Source: Pelargonium nanum (lineage: Eukaryota; Streptophyta; Magnoliopsida; Geraniales; Geraniaceae). From it: a stretch of 29,194 bases of DNA. Both the position numbers and the translations under genes were made by a program. The DNA is taken from contig JAYMTF010000848.1 of NCBI GenBank assembly GCA_036897485.1, forward strand, positions 1 to 29,194, in the 5' to 3' direction. Below the pieces are notes generated by a model. The model did not search any database, was not told the DNA's origin, and saw only the letters and a program-made list of their open reading frames with translations. Shown here piece by piece: positions 19,835 to 29,194 of the stretch; the first letter of the stretch is position 1; each line of letters starts with the position of its first letter.

Positions 19835-19908
19835 ATTGATTAGGTTGGTTCATTTCACCATTAACAACATAATAAAGAAATGTGCATGGTCACATTTGAT
19901 TGGCTAAG
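19835..19908. repeat. 74 bp direct repeat, copy A
   Basis: This block, starting ATTGATTAGGTTGGTTCATT and ending GATTGGCTAAG, aligns without gaps to 20305-20378 with about 8 mismatches. Shorter similarity (TTTGGTTCTTTGTRTTG) continues upstream at 19823 and around 20217. It looks like an old local duplication of intergenic DNA. Confidence 0.8.
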
Positions 19909-20304
19909 TTGTGATATATGTATTTATATCTAAGTGATATAATTATGCTTGTATCTGTTTTTCATGTTTCATCTCTTTTCTTATGTTAGGATTAAGGCGT
20001 AAGATATTTGCACCTTCAAGAAAAGAGTTGCATAAAGATGCACGAAAAAAAGTGTAAGCTAAAATCTTCCTTTTGGTCAGAAATTTGATAAATAAAGAGA
20101 ATTTTGCAAAAGATAATTTTCTCCTACGTGACATGTTCATAAAGAGTAGATCTAATTAGTGTTCCCGAACAAGCTTTTTGCTCGATATGTACATACTTTC
20201 TAAAAAAGAAATCGCGTTTGGTTCTTTGTGTTGGTTTTAAAAGAATTATCACATTGTTTTACAGATCCTCATCCACTCACCATGTCTGTGTGTGTCTATA
20301 TATG

Positions 20305-20378
20305 ATTGATTAGGTTGGTTCATTTCACCATGAACAACATAATAAAGAAATTTGCAGATTCAAATAAGATTGGCTAAG
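20305..20378. repeat. 74 bp direct repeat, copy B
   Basis: Partner of 19835-19908, same orientation, 470 bp away and about 89% identical by eye, with mismatches concentrated in the last third. Confidence 0.8.
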
Positions 20379-20857
20379 CACATGGCTGCAACTGGAAGCC
20401 ACCACACATATAATAAATGGAGTATATGGCAATTTGCAAGAGACAAGGTACAATGTTAATTAATGTACCTGAGGGATAGAGAGAGAGAGATTAGATAAAG
20501 AGTTGATACACATTTTGTTTTGCAGCTCAAATAAGTGATTCCAAATCCACTAACCATCACCATCACTCCATTCACCTTTGCCATTCTAGTGCCCACCAAG
20601 GCAATTGAGTTTTGCAAATAATAGACAATTTGGTGGGCCCACGAATTTTACGGAGACTTTACAAATTTATCTTTTTGCGATTATTTAACATAAACGATGT
20701 CAAGTCTATTGACTAATATTAGATTTGACAAGTGCGTGAAATACAATCAAGCACTAATAATTAAAAAAATTATACATTGGAGATTATAATTCCTTAATAA
20801 AACCTATCTTTTGAAGCAACCCCTACATATGTCTTATTCACCATTATTGATTTTAAG

Positions 20858-20999
20858 AGGATTAGGCTTGAAGATTGGGTAGCTTACCATTGCAAATGTG
20901 TTTAGTTATTTTTGGTATGTGATTCTTTAGGATTAGGCTTGAAGATTGGGTAGCTTACCATTGCTAATGTGTTTAGTTATCTTTGGTACGTGGTTTTTT
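20858..20999. repeat. 71 bp tandem duplication
   Basis: Two head-to-tail units, 20858-20928 and 20929-20999, each start AGGATTAGGCTTGAAGATTG and contain GGTAGCTTACCATTG. They differ at only a few positions, so the duplication is fairly recent. No gene overlaps it. Confidence 0.85.
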
Positions 21000-21195
21000 A
21001 ATTATTATTTATTCGTTTTAAAATAAGTGTTGTCGTTTTTATTTTAGAAAAAAAAAAGAATTAATTTTATTCTTATGCACATATATTGTAACAAATTTAA
21101 AAATACTATCTTATTATAACGTCAATATTGATAATATATACATAATTAATTTTCGAACAAATTATGCTATACTGGGTTGATTAAGTGTTACAACA

Positions 21196-21769
21196 TTATA
21201 AGATTGTCCTCTCTAATTTTCTCTCTGGAAACTCTAACCGTCTTCTCTAGTTCTTCATCTTTAAATTTTCTTTGAACCACCGCCGGTCTTTTTTAATCGG
21301 CAGTGGTTCAATCTTCTCTTATTGAATAAACTCGGATTCTTTTGAGAAAAAAGTCGGGCTTTCTCATCAGGACAGTGAGTTTGCATTTCTTGTCATGTGG
21401 GCAAGTTTGGATTTCTTGTCATGAGGGCAAGTTTGAGTTTTTTAGTTGATTTGTGCGGAGCGTTGTGCGGTGGTGGTTGTCTCCAGTCGGGAGGTGGAGG
21501 CGATTGTTAACATCACAGTGGAGTTCGAGTCAGAGGAGTAGCTCACTTGATTCAGATCGAAGGATAGGCTTCCAGTGCCAGTGTATTTGGTTTAGCCTTC
21601 AGAGACATCCGACTTATCTCGGGTAGTTATATTGGTTTTTGTTTTTTTCTGTTAGTGAGTCTGCGATTTCTATGTTAGAGTTTGATAGTTGAATTGACCT
21701 TTGAATCTCTTTAGTGATGGTAACTCTATCAGATGCAATAAAATTGTTTTCCTTTTAAGTTTAAAAAAA
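21196..21769 (+). mobile_element. 0.57 kb non-LTR retroposon, copy 2, with poly(A) and target-site duplication
   Basis: AAGTGTTACAACA is present at 21183-21195 and again, perfectly, at 21770-21782. The enclosed 574 bp begin T/C-rich (TTATAAGATTGTCCTCTCTA) and end in AATAAAATTG...TTTAAAAAAAA, a poly(A)-like tail on the + strand. That is the signature of target-primed retroposition. The body matches copy 1 at 2869-3423. Compared with copy 1 it has an extra tandem unit around TTCTTGTCATGWGGGCAAGT. No protein-coding frame is visible, so it is a non-autonomous element, perhaps a LINE-derived deletion product or an atypical SINE. Confidence 0.78.
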
Positions 21770-21865
21770 AAGTGTTACAACAGTGCTCAACAACCAAAAG
21801 ATCTTCTTTATCAAAAGTATCAACCAACAGTGGCAAAAACGTGACAGCCCACCTCCATAACAGCT

Positions 21866-21932
21866 ACGACGTCGTTTCTTTCTCTACAACAACGCTCTCC
21901 TCAACGGCTAGTTTCAACATCAAGTGACCGTT
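21866..21932. promoter_or_regulatory. candidate promoter elements: ACGT palindrome and two AACGG cores
   Basis: ACGACGTCGT at 21866-21875 is a perfect 10 bp palindrome around GACGTC, a bZIP C-box. TCAACGGCTA (AACGG at 21903-21907) and the inverted CCGTT at 21928-21932, within TGACCGTTTGG, resemble MSA elements bound by three-repeat MYBs in G2/M genes. They lie about 200-265 bp before the next start codon. No TATA box is clear, and these may lie in the leader. Confidence 0.3.
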
Positions 21933-22131
21933 TGGTCCGTTTTCAACACATCAAAAATTCAAATTCAGAAGCCGATCTCCAAAATAAACTGAGAGAACAC
22001 AACCCAGAGATTCAAACACAAGAAAACTCACGAACCAAAATTGCCCTGAAATTTCAAAAAAGCAAAAGAAACATCAAAATTTGCTGAGCTCATTCAAAAA
22101 TTCAAATCAAGAAACCAATTACAAATCGAAA

Positions 22132-24011
22132 ATGGTGTACTCCTACACACCCACATACTACTCCACACTCCATGACTCCATCACCAATCTCTGCAAGACC
22201 ATCCTCCCCTTCTCTCTGAAGAAGCGCCGCTTGCCGGCGGCGGAGCAGAAGCTCGCGAAGTTACAGTCCGATAACCTCAAATGGCAGCAAGATTCATTCC
22301 ACCAGATAATCAACTTGATGGGTCTCCACAAAGAAGGAATTTTGGCTGCACATGAGGTCTCTGCTTTTCGATCCCATTTACTCGACACCCTCGTTGCTTC
22401 TCCGGCCGACCAAGAACAACCCGCGGTTTTGAGAGACAAGCTGATCTTCCTGCAGGTAAATTTTTTCTGGGTTTTCAAAAAAATTGGATTTTTAATCTGT
22501 TTGGCAGCTGAGAAAATGTTGATTTAGGTGCTCTGTTTTTGTGTAGGAGCTGGTTTATGCGAAATGCATATCGGAAGAGGAGTACCATTCGTCGAAGAGG
22601 CCTCTGTTGCAGAGACTTGCGGTTCAAGGAGTTGAAATTGGGGCTCGAGATGTGATTGTTGCCGGAGAAGCAAAGGAGGCGAAAGAGAATTCCGACGAGG
22701 AGTGGTCGGTGATTGATTTGAAGGACGAACAGTCGTTGCTTCACAAAGAGAAATCGAATTCGAAGAACAAATCGAAGCACGGGTCAGCGATGAAGCAGAT
22801 CAAAGGAGCAGCTTCTGTTTTGAGCTTCGTGACACCTTACAAACCCAAGAGGAACAAGGAAGAGAAGAGCATTTTCGATTCCATTTCTGAGAATTCAGGG
22901 ACTGTGAAAGAACTGAGCTGCTCCAGAGAAAACCCATTCTGGGATGCTCAATCGATCCTCGTGCCGGATTCAGTAAAGAAGAAGCCTGATTCTCATCATG
23001 AGAAGGTCTCAAAATCAGCAAAAAAGCAATGGGGATTTGATGGGTTCAAGAAATGGAAGAAAAATGAGTCGGAGGACGAAACGGCTCCTCTGCCTCTCAG
23101 TGAGAGATCAGACCATGAAACTTGTTCGGAAACTGGGAAGCTTGTTGCTACTCCAATGGGGGAAGGACCCGACACCAAACAAATCAAGAAGAAGCTACAT
23201 TCCGATGGCTCTTCTTCGGATTTCTTCATTGATAAGGTTCTAGGGGACAGGATAAAGAAGGAGCTTTCGAGGATTCAAGCCGAGCTATGCAAAACAAACC
23301 CGAGTCTCCAATTCTCGTAACTATCCAAATTTGTTCCTATGTTTAGATTTCTTGTATTGTTGAAGTCAATTCTTCTGAAATGTGGATACTTTTGTGTTTT
23401 CATTCAGGGATGATCAAATTGAAGCAATTTCTACCAAGCTGCCTGTAGACAAGACTGACCTCAAAAAGTTCTTCCCCAAGTAAGCAACTTGTCTTCTTCA
23501 CTATCCTTTGGCTGTTTTGAATGAATGGTTAGCTAAATTTTGATTTGAAAATGTTTCAAGGACATGGTGTGATCGGTATGGTGATGTTGTCCTGGATGTG
23601 GTGAAGAAAGAGTTCAAGGGGCATGTCGGAGAGATGGAGAATCTGCGAAATGCTGCAAAAGAGAGGCGCTGGACAACGTTTGAAGACGATGAGAATTGTC
23701 ATCCAAACCTCTTCGCTCAGCGGGATCATCATTCAGCAACGCCATTGAAGCATCAAAATTACAGTAAAAGCAATGATGCCGCAAAAGAAAGGCACTGGAC
23801 AACGTTTGAAGACGATGAGAATTGTCATCCAAACCTCTTTGCTCAGCGGGATCATCATTCTGCAACGCCATTGAAGCATCAAAATTACATTAAAAGCAAT
23901 GATGCGTGTTTTGAGAATAACCCGTTCTTCCATGATTACTCGGGAAGCGATGGAACCAAGCTTTCCCAGGACCATAATCCCTTCTGGACCCCAGGCCATG
24001 GCTCTACTTAA
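22132..24011 (+). CDS. conserved plant protein of unknown function with three NPF motifs
   Basis: Exons 22132-22455, 22547-23316, 23408-23479 and 23561-24011 give 538 aa; GT-AG throughout. The ATG at 22132 (MVYSYTPTYY) is the first in frame. The N-terminal 108 residues and the segment after FLQELVYAKCISEEEYH look strongly conserved among plant proteins I recall, but I know no assigned function. Features: basic KKRR (about 31-34), acidic/Lys-rich disordered middle, EEWSVIDL motif, a helix ending SRIQAEL, the LKKFFPKTWCDRYGD block across the exon 3/4 junction, and a C-terminus with a 42-residue direct repeat. NPF tripeptides occur at 237-239, 509-511 and 528-530, in ENPFW, NNPFF and HNPFW contexts. 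NPF is the known ligand of EH domains, so an endocytic adaptor link is possible but is inference. No membrane segment or signal peptide is visible. Confidence 0.85.
23652..23903 (+). repeat. in-frame 126 bp tandem duplication inside exon 4
   Basis: Units 23652-23777 and 23778-23903 each encode 42 residues beginning AAKER and ending KSND, with WTTFEDDENCHPNLFAQRD in between. They differ at 6 of 126 bases: four synonymous, two replacing residues (R to H, S to I). The reading frame is kept. Confidence 0.95.
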
Positions 24012-24462
24012 TTGCAGGCACCAAAATGCAATTTGTTTTAAATAATATGTAAGAATCTGCTTATGTATTAGCATCTAAAGAAGAACCCTGTTCTTCTTGT
24101 AATTCAGTATCTATTTGGCTCTTGTTGTATATGACTGAGCCAATGCCATTCTTTTCAACAATATATTTGTTCCTAGTGAAAACAATCAAATATTTCAAAT
24201 TCAGAGACATCATGACAAACAAGGACCAACAACTTGAAGGAGCTCATATATATAACCCATTCCTTCCAGTATATTTGTATAATGGAAAGCACAGCAATAG
24301 GACAACATGATTTAGATACAATTTAGAAACTATTGGGTTTATAAATCTGTGTCATACTTGATTATGAAACAAGACGTGAATTTGTGTATCTGGAAAACGT
24401 GAAATTCAGATATGACAGCTTAAGAGCTACAACCGTTATTTACATCTGTATGTACAACACAT
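24012..24462. other. convergent 3' region between two genes
   Basis: The 451 bp between the stop codons of the NPF protein (+) and the RING protein (-) must hold both 3' UTRs. It is AT-rich. AATAATATGT near 24042 and similar words could serve as polyadenylation signals, but none is decisive. No other gene is seen. Confidence 0.6.
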
Positions 24463-27400
24463 TCAAATCGAGGGAACTTCAGAATCAGAGACTGAACACT
24501 GAGTAACACCCTCACGAACGTCTCCACGACACAGTGGACATACTCTGGAATACATAATCAACGCGAGAAAATCAAGTCAGTCAAATCAAAGAAGAGGCAC
24601 AAAAATGTGATTGTAATAGTAATAACAAGGAAAGTGAGGTGGAGTGGAAACTATACCCGTGTATCTCTTTGAGCCATTTATCAACACAGGACATGTGATA
24701 CTCGTGCTTGCATGGAAGAACTCGTATTTTATCTCCTTCCTCGTATTCCGCTAGGCAGATGTAGCACCTATCAAGTGAGAGAAAGCATAGATATTAACCA
24801 CTAAACAGAATAAAACCATTAAAAGACACATTAATAAGCTCATAGATCAGAATCAGTTCTAAATGTGGCAGTAAAACCCTTTTTAATTTGATAAGCTTTA
24901 AATAAACTTTGCTGGTCAAAATGAAATATTGAAGTAAAACTTACTGCTCAACATCCTGCCCAGCCTCTGTGGCGTCAGACTTTTTGTGATTCTTGAGAGG
25001 GAAAGAGTCAACGACTGATTCTGGGGCTGGGAGAGAGACCATAGACAAAGCAAGTGACACTGGTTGGCGATGGATTTCATCTAAAACCTGGGCTCAGCAA
25101 ATTAAAACAAGATTAAGTCATGCTGTAAAACACCATGAACAAAATATAACTTTTAACACTCCCCAGTTAAACAGCAGCAAAACCAAACTTCTTTTCCACG
25201 ATTTCAAATTTTCTTTTGAGTACAGACCAAATCTCATTCAACCTCAAGTCAAAAGCACCTATCTTTTTTTTTTTCTTTTTTCTCAAAACCGCACTAAACC
25301 ATCATCCTAACTTTTACCAATTCCCACAAACACATTGTGCAGCGCCAAAAAATAATAATACACTGGAACCATTACCAAGAACCAAATCAATAAAATAGGA
25401 AGTATACATATGCAAACTTATGATAATGGACAAGATATTTCTAAAGATTTAGCCCCAAAAAACTTGTAAAAGAAAAAGGTCCACAGAAAATTAAAATAGC
25501 AAAATTCTTCACGAAGGAAAATTACCTCAAATAAAGCTTCAGCAAGCATGACTATTCGTGAAATGCTTGCGCGAGTGCTAGACTCTTCATTCATCAAGAG
25601 TGACTCACATGAGCATGTACCATCTGGATGCAAACCCGATGGACAATAGGTAGTTCGCCGACCATTTTCGTCACGGAGTCTTTCCCAGATCTGTAAAGAG
25701 TCATCCAAAAGTAGTTCAAAATTTTACGGAGGAAAAAACAAAATTTTCAATTCTTGAATACAACTGATCCATCATAAATGTAGCCAATTCCCAGTATTTT
25801 TACCATCTTCTGTGTCCATGATTCATTTTCGAAAGCTAGATGGGAAATATTGACAAGGGAGAGTAAAGGAGAGAAAAACCATAGTAACATAAGATGAAAT
25901 GAGAAGACCCAAAAAGAAAAGAAAAGGAAAGACAAGCTTTTTATTAATTTTAATTATTTATTTTTTGTGGTAACCATGAAAAAAAATCACTTTTTAGATC
26001 TTTATAAGTTTAATAAAAAATGGTCAGTGCTTAAAATTAGAGGAAAACAATTTTATTGATCTGATGTCCTAAAATGGTTCAGCAAAAACTTACCACATGT
26101 AAGTCTGGTCAACAATTGAAGTAAATGCATAAAAGATGTCATAATAAATTAATTTATTCTAAAATATTACCTCAGATCTTGAGTGCCGGCGTCGTCTATT
26201 CAAGCTGTGAATTCTACTGCCCAGGTAGCCAGAATCACTTCCGATACCATCATCAAAAAAGTCACCACTGAAATCAAGGAGCCATCTGTCGTGAGATCCC
26301 ATATCATCAGTATCATCCGTTGAGAAAATTATGGTCGGAGAATCGCTAAGCCTTCTAGAACTACGTCTTGAGAAAGCATCCCAAAATAGTCTTCTACTAT
26401 TCCTTCTAGCCTCCCGGTTACTTGTATCAGCAATGCTACTGGACAAAATGTCAGACGAGATACTCACTACATCAACATGAAGCACATCTCCCTGCCCTTG
26501 TTCCCGATTAGACACAAGGAATCCTAAACCAGAAGGTGTTGGTTCTTGAGGAGTTGCTGATGGATCAGAAACATGAGGAGCACCAGAATCGGTATTATGA
26601 ACAGCCATTACATCACCCACATGATTCTGAACAGAAACCTCATCGGAACTTGAATCTCTATGTCCTTGTGAAGACAAACTACTTGAACGTATAACCTCAG
26701 GACAGCCCTGGGATGCTCCTCTGTTCTCTGAATTATCAAGGCCATTGACTACATCCTTGTTAGCCAACAAATTTACAGAGACTGAATCTGAAGATTGTGG
26801 TTCGGTAAACGAAGTACTAGCAGTAGAACTACTCCTATCCCTAGAAGATTCATCATGGATATTATCAACACTTACCTGATGAGGAGGAACTAGCTCCTTA
26901 CTTTCAGACAAGCAATCCCCCTGATTAAATCTAATATTTCTTAAACCATCTTCAGCAGATGTATTCCCATTGACCACATGACTGTTTTCTGATGAGTGTC
27001 CAGTTTCAGTATAGGAGCTGGGAAACCCTGTTCCGGAACCAGAGATTAATGAAGAGCCCTCTACAGGGCAAACGTTAATTTGATTACAATGCCGTGTAGA
27101 ATTTTCTAGAGATTCTTCCATCTACAGAGAAAGAATACCAACACATCAGAATAAGTTCAAAATATATCTTACTAAGTTATTTCTACAAGTATAAATAAAG
27201 CAAAAGAAAGCTCATCCAGGAGGTTTTAGAAATTTTTGCATAAGGTCTAGAGGTGCCCAACAAGTTACCATCACAATATTATTCAATATCGCAGAAATTT
27301 CCAACTTTCAATAAAACCCTAGAACCATGCCACATTCACTAGGCTAAATTCACACCACTGGTATGAAATTTTGGGCCAATACTAGCAAATAGAACAGTAC

Positions 27401-28472
27401 CAATAAAATTTGTTTTGGCCAAATACAAGACAAAATGACAACTAACATTTGCAGACTATAATGAATATCTAGAATGGCCTTGAGGTGAGGGGCAGTCCTA
27501 CAATGAATATTCTAACCTAAAGGTGGGGTTTAGAAGTTAAGCATAAACCTCCAATCCATCAAGACATACAACCTTGTTCAGGCATAGTGAGTACCTTTTG
27601 CTCTGAGGTTAAAGTAACAGCCAATACTAACATAATTCATCCAGGACCAACTAACATAGAGGAAGGATTTGACACTAGAATTAACATTGTTCCTAAACAT
27701 CTAAGCCCATGAAAACTCAACCATATAGCAGACACGCTTCACTACAAGTAAATTATTTTGAATTCAGCCACTCTATTTCAAAATTTCCAACCAGAACAAA
27801 TTGTTGCCCGAATCAAGTGAACAGCATGCAATTGAAAATATCCGCCTAAATCACACCTATGTGTACTACGAGATGCCAATGTGAATATAACGAGAACTAA
27901 AACAAACTCTCTGTGCATATCACTCACCACCTGGTAATAAGCCATAGTACAAACCAGCCATGAACAAATCAAAACAGGTCTCAAAATCTCACCGACCCAA
28001 TGCAATACAGACATACAGTAATACACTAATCACAAAATTGAAACATCCCAATCCAGAACAACAAAATTGGATTCGTGTCCAAGCGTCAATTAATCAATTT
28101 CAAATCCTAATCTCGAGAACAACACCCGCACCCCCAAAAATAACCACGAAATGGGTCCTAATTTTTCAGACGACAAAACCAATAACTCAATCTCCCGCTA
28201 ACGACAACAAAGAGCATCAACAATCCGCACCGATCATATCAATCACCCCAAAATCGCCTAAAATCCCCAATTTCAAAATACAAAATTTCAAATTGACCCC
28301 AATAATAGCAAATTGATTCAATCAAAATCTAAAAATTCAACGACGATACCTCGACGGGAGAGTGAGACGACGAAGACCCACAGAGGAGAAAGGAGAGCTT
28401 GGACCGGCTTCGGCGGTTGACCGCCCGGGGCCGAGATGGGCGCGACCCTATCCGACTGCTTCCCGAACCCAT
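24463..28472 (-). CDS. RING-H2 E3 ubiquitin ligase with predicted N-myristoylation
   Basis: Exons in order: 28472-28350, 27121-26171, 25690-25526, 25087-24945, 24767-24657 and 24544-24463, giving 524 aa; all GT-AG, frames join. The protein starts [16 protein letters not shown]: Gly2 and Ser6 fit the MGxxxS/T myristoylation pattern. Residues 42-358 (exon 2) are Ser-rich and disordered, with a conserved core [20 protein letters not shown] then [20 protein letters not shown] and [10 protein letters not shown]. Exon 3 holds a Cys-containing motif [13 protein letters not shown] and [14 protein letters not shown]. The C-terminal RING-H2 has C462, C465, C480, H482, H485, C488, C500 and C503, with Trp492. 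Spacing between ligands 6 and 7 is 11 instead of 10. It is a ubiquitin ligase by fold; the substrate is unknown. Arabidopsis JUL1 (At5g10650) may belong to the same group, but I could not verify this. Intron 1 is 1228 nt. Confidence 0.9.
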
Positions 28473-29194
28473 TTCTGCTTCTTGCGAGAAAAAGGCACAG
28501 AGAGATTGAGGTTTAGAAGGAGAAGCTGAGAGGTCTCGACGATGAAGATGGACACATACCCAATTCGCGCACAGAGGTAGAGAGGAGAGGGTTTTTTTTT
28601 TTGTTTTTTTTACCTTTGAAAAAAACAATAATTTTGAGGACTTTCGTATGATAGGGGCAAAGACAATACTTGGAACCAGAGAGATCAGAGAGGCAATGGG
28701 AAGGAAGGAGCGTTATTCTTGTGAATTTCTCGTAAATAAAATTTAAAAAAAAATTAATGTTTATGCCACATACGAGTCTGACTCATCCTGTGGGTCCCAT
28801 TTTTTGTCCGAAATTATTTTTCATTCAGTTTTTATGCCAGTGAAGAAGAAAAAGAAAAGTTGATAGTGGAGCTGGAACTGGCCACACACATTGAAAAGCT
28901 AAATGGAGAAATTCATAGAATTTGTATGGGTGTCAATGAATTTTAGTGAAGCAAATGGCAATGACTGAAAAAAAGAAAGCATAATGGGCTCATGTTTTGA
29001 AATGTGTTTATTAGATTTTGAAGTTTGTACAATTCTATAGTGTTAACATAAAATTGTTAATTATGTTATTATTAACTGAAAATTACATTATTATTCTTAT
29101 TATGTTAATTTTCATCCTTAGTTCAAATCGTGTTCATTTTCTTATAGGACGCGTTTGATCGCAGTGATATAGGAGCGGATTGGCTTTCGAAATT
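28473..29194. other. RING gene leader/promoter and right edge
   Basis: From 28473 to about 28630 lies the CT-rich (minus-strand) leader of the RING gene, including a poly(T) block at 28590-28610 on the + strand. No clear TATA box was found. The remainder is AT-rich spacer without a gene. The last 50 bases (from GGACGCGTTTGATCGCAG) change in character and resemble the edge of a small transposon, cut off by the window end. Confidence 0.5.

Larger units (their letters stand above)
19363..21900. other. repeat-rich intergenic region
   Basis: AT-rich spacer between two plus-strand genes. It contains an (AAG)7-like microsatellite (about 19744-19765), a 74 bp direct repeat in two copies, a GA microsatellite near 20474-20490, a 71 bp tandem repeat, and retroposon copy 2. 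No coding frame with family features is present. Confidence 0.6.

Noticed and set aside
28473-28628. Upstream extension of the RING protein from an in-frame ATG at 28628
   Set aside because: The extension contains Lys and Thr runs from a poly(T) block and would bury the conserved MGSGSS start; it is probably leader sequence.
29148-29194. Possible transposon edge at the right end of the window
   Set aside because: The sequence resembles common MITE ends, but the window stops before a second end or target duplication can be seen.

Overview
The window is nuclear DNA of a dicot-type flowering plant. The genes have several exons separated by AT-rich GT-AG introns, plant-only families are present (class II KNOX homeodomain, B4-type RAF kinase with PB1 domain, RHY1A-type RING ligase), and the spacers are AT-rich with small transposon remnants. 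I cannot name the species from the sequence. There are no bacterial or phage features, no CRISPR array and no complete tRNA or rRNA gene.

Layout. 1-3930: gene-poor left arm with a short inverted repeat, a GC-richer block carrying ABA-type promoter elements (about 2300-2790), a 0.55 kb retroposon (2869-3423) and the KNOX leader. 3935-7096 (+): KNAT3-type class II KNOX gene, six coding exons. 8210-8665 (-): small intronless protein ending in a YDPESYALNFD motif. 9016-14236 (-): RAF-like MAP kinase kinase kinase, nine coding exons plus a 5' UTR intron; one intron holds a 215 bp hAT-type MITE placed exactly at the splice acceptor. 14.5-16.4 kb: spacer. 16417-16797 (-): second small protein with the same SYALNFD motif. 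18296-19362 (+): RHY1A-like RING-H2 E3 ligase, three exons. 19.4-21.9 kb: repeat-rich spacer with a 74 bp direct repeat, a 71 bp tandem repeat and a second copy of the 0.55 kb retroposon, flanked by a perfect 13 bp target-site duplication. 22132-24011 (+): conserved plant protein of unknown function with three NPF motifs and an in-frame 126 bp tandem duplication. 24463-28472 (-): a second RING-H2 E3 ligase with a predicted myristoylated N-terminus. 28.5 kb to the end: leader and spacer.

Exon structures were built by hand from reading frame, GT/AG sites and remembered family conservation. All six multi-part or single reading frames close without a frameshift: KNOX 391 aa, RAF kinase 1410 aa, RHY1A-like 192 aa, NPF protein 538 aa, second RING protein 524 aa, small proteins 151 and 126 aa.

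The genes do not form an operon or an obvious cluster. The kinase belongs to a group known from osmotic-stress signalling, and an ABRE-type G-box lies upstream of the first small protein. These are independent plant genes rather than one system. The best leads are the MITE insertion that rebuilt a splice acceptor in the kinase gene, the 0.55 kb retroposon family, and the NPF-motif protein with its recent internal duplication. I found no convincing new multi-gene system.
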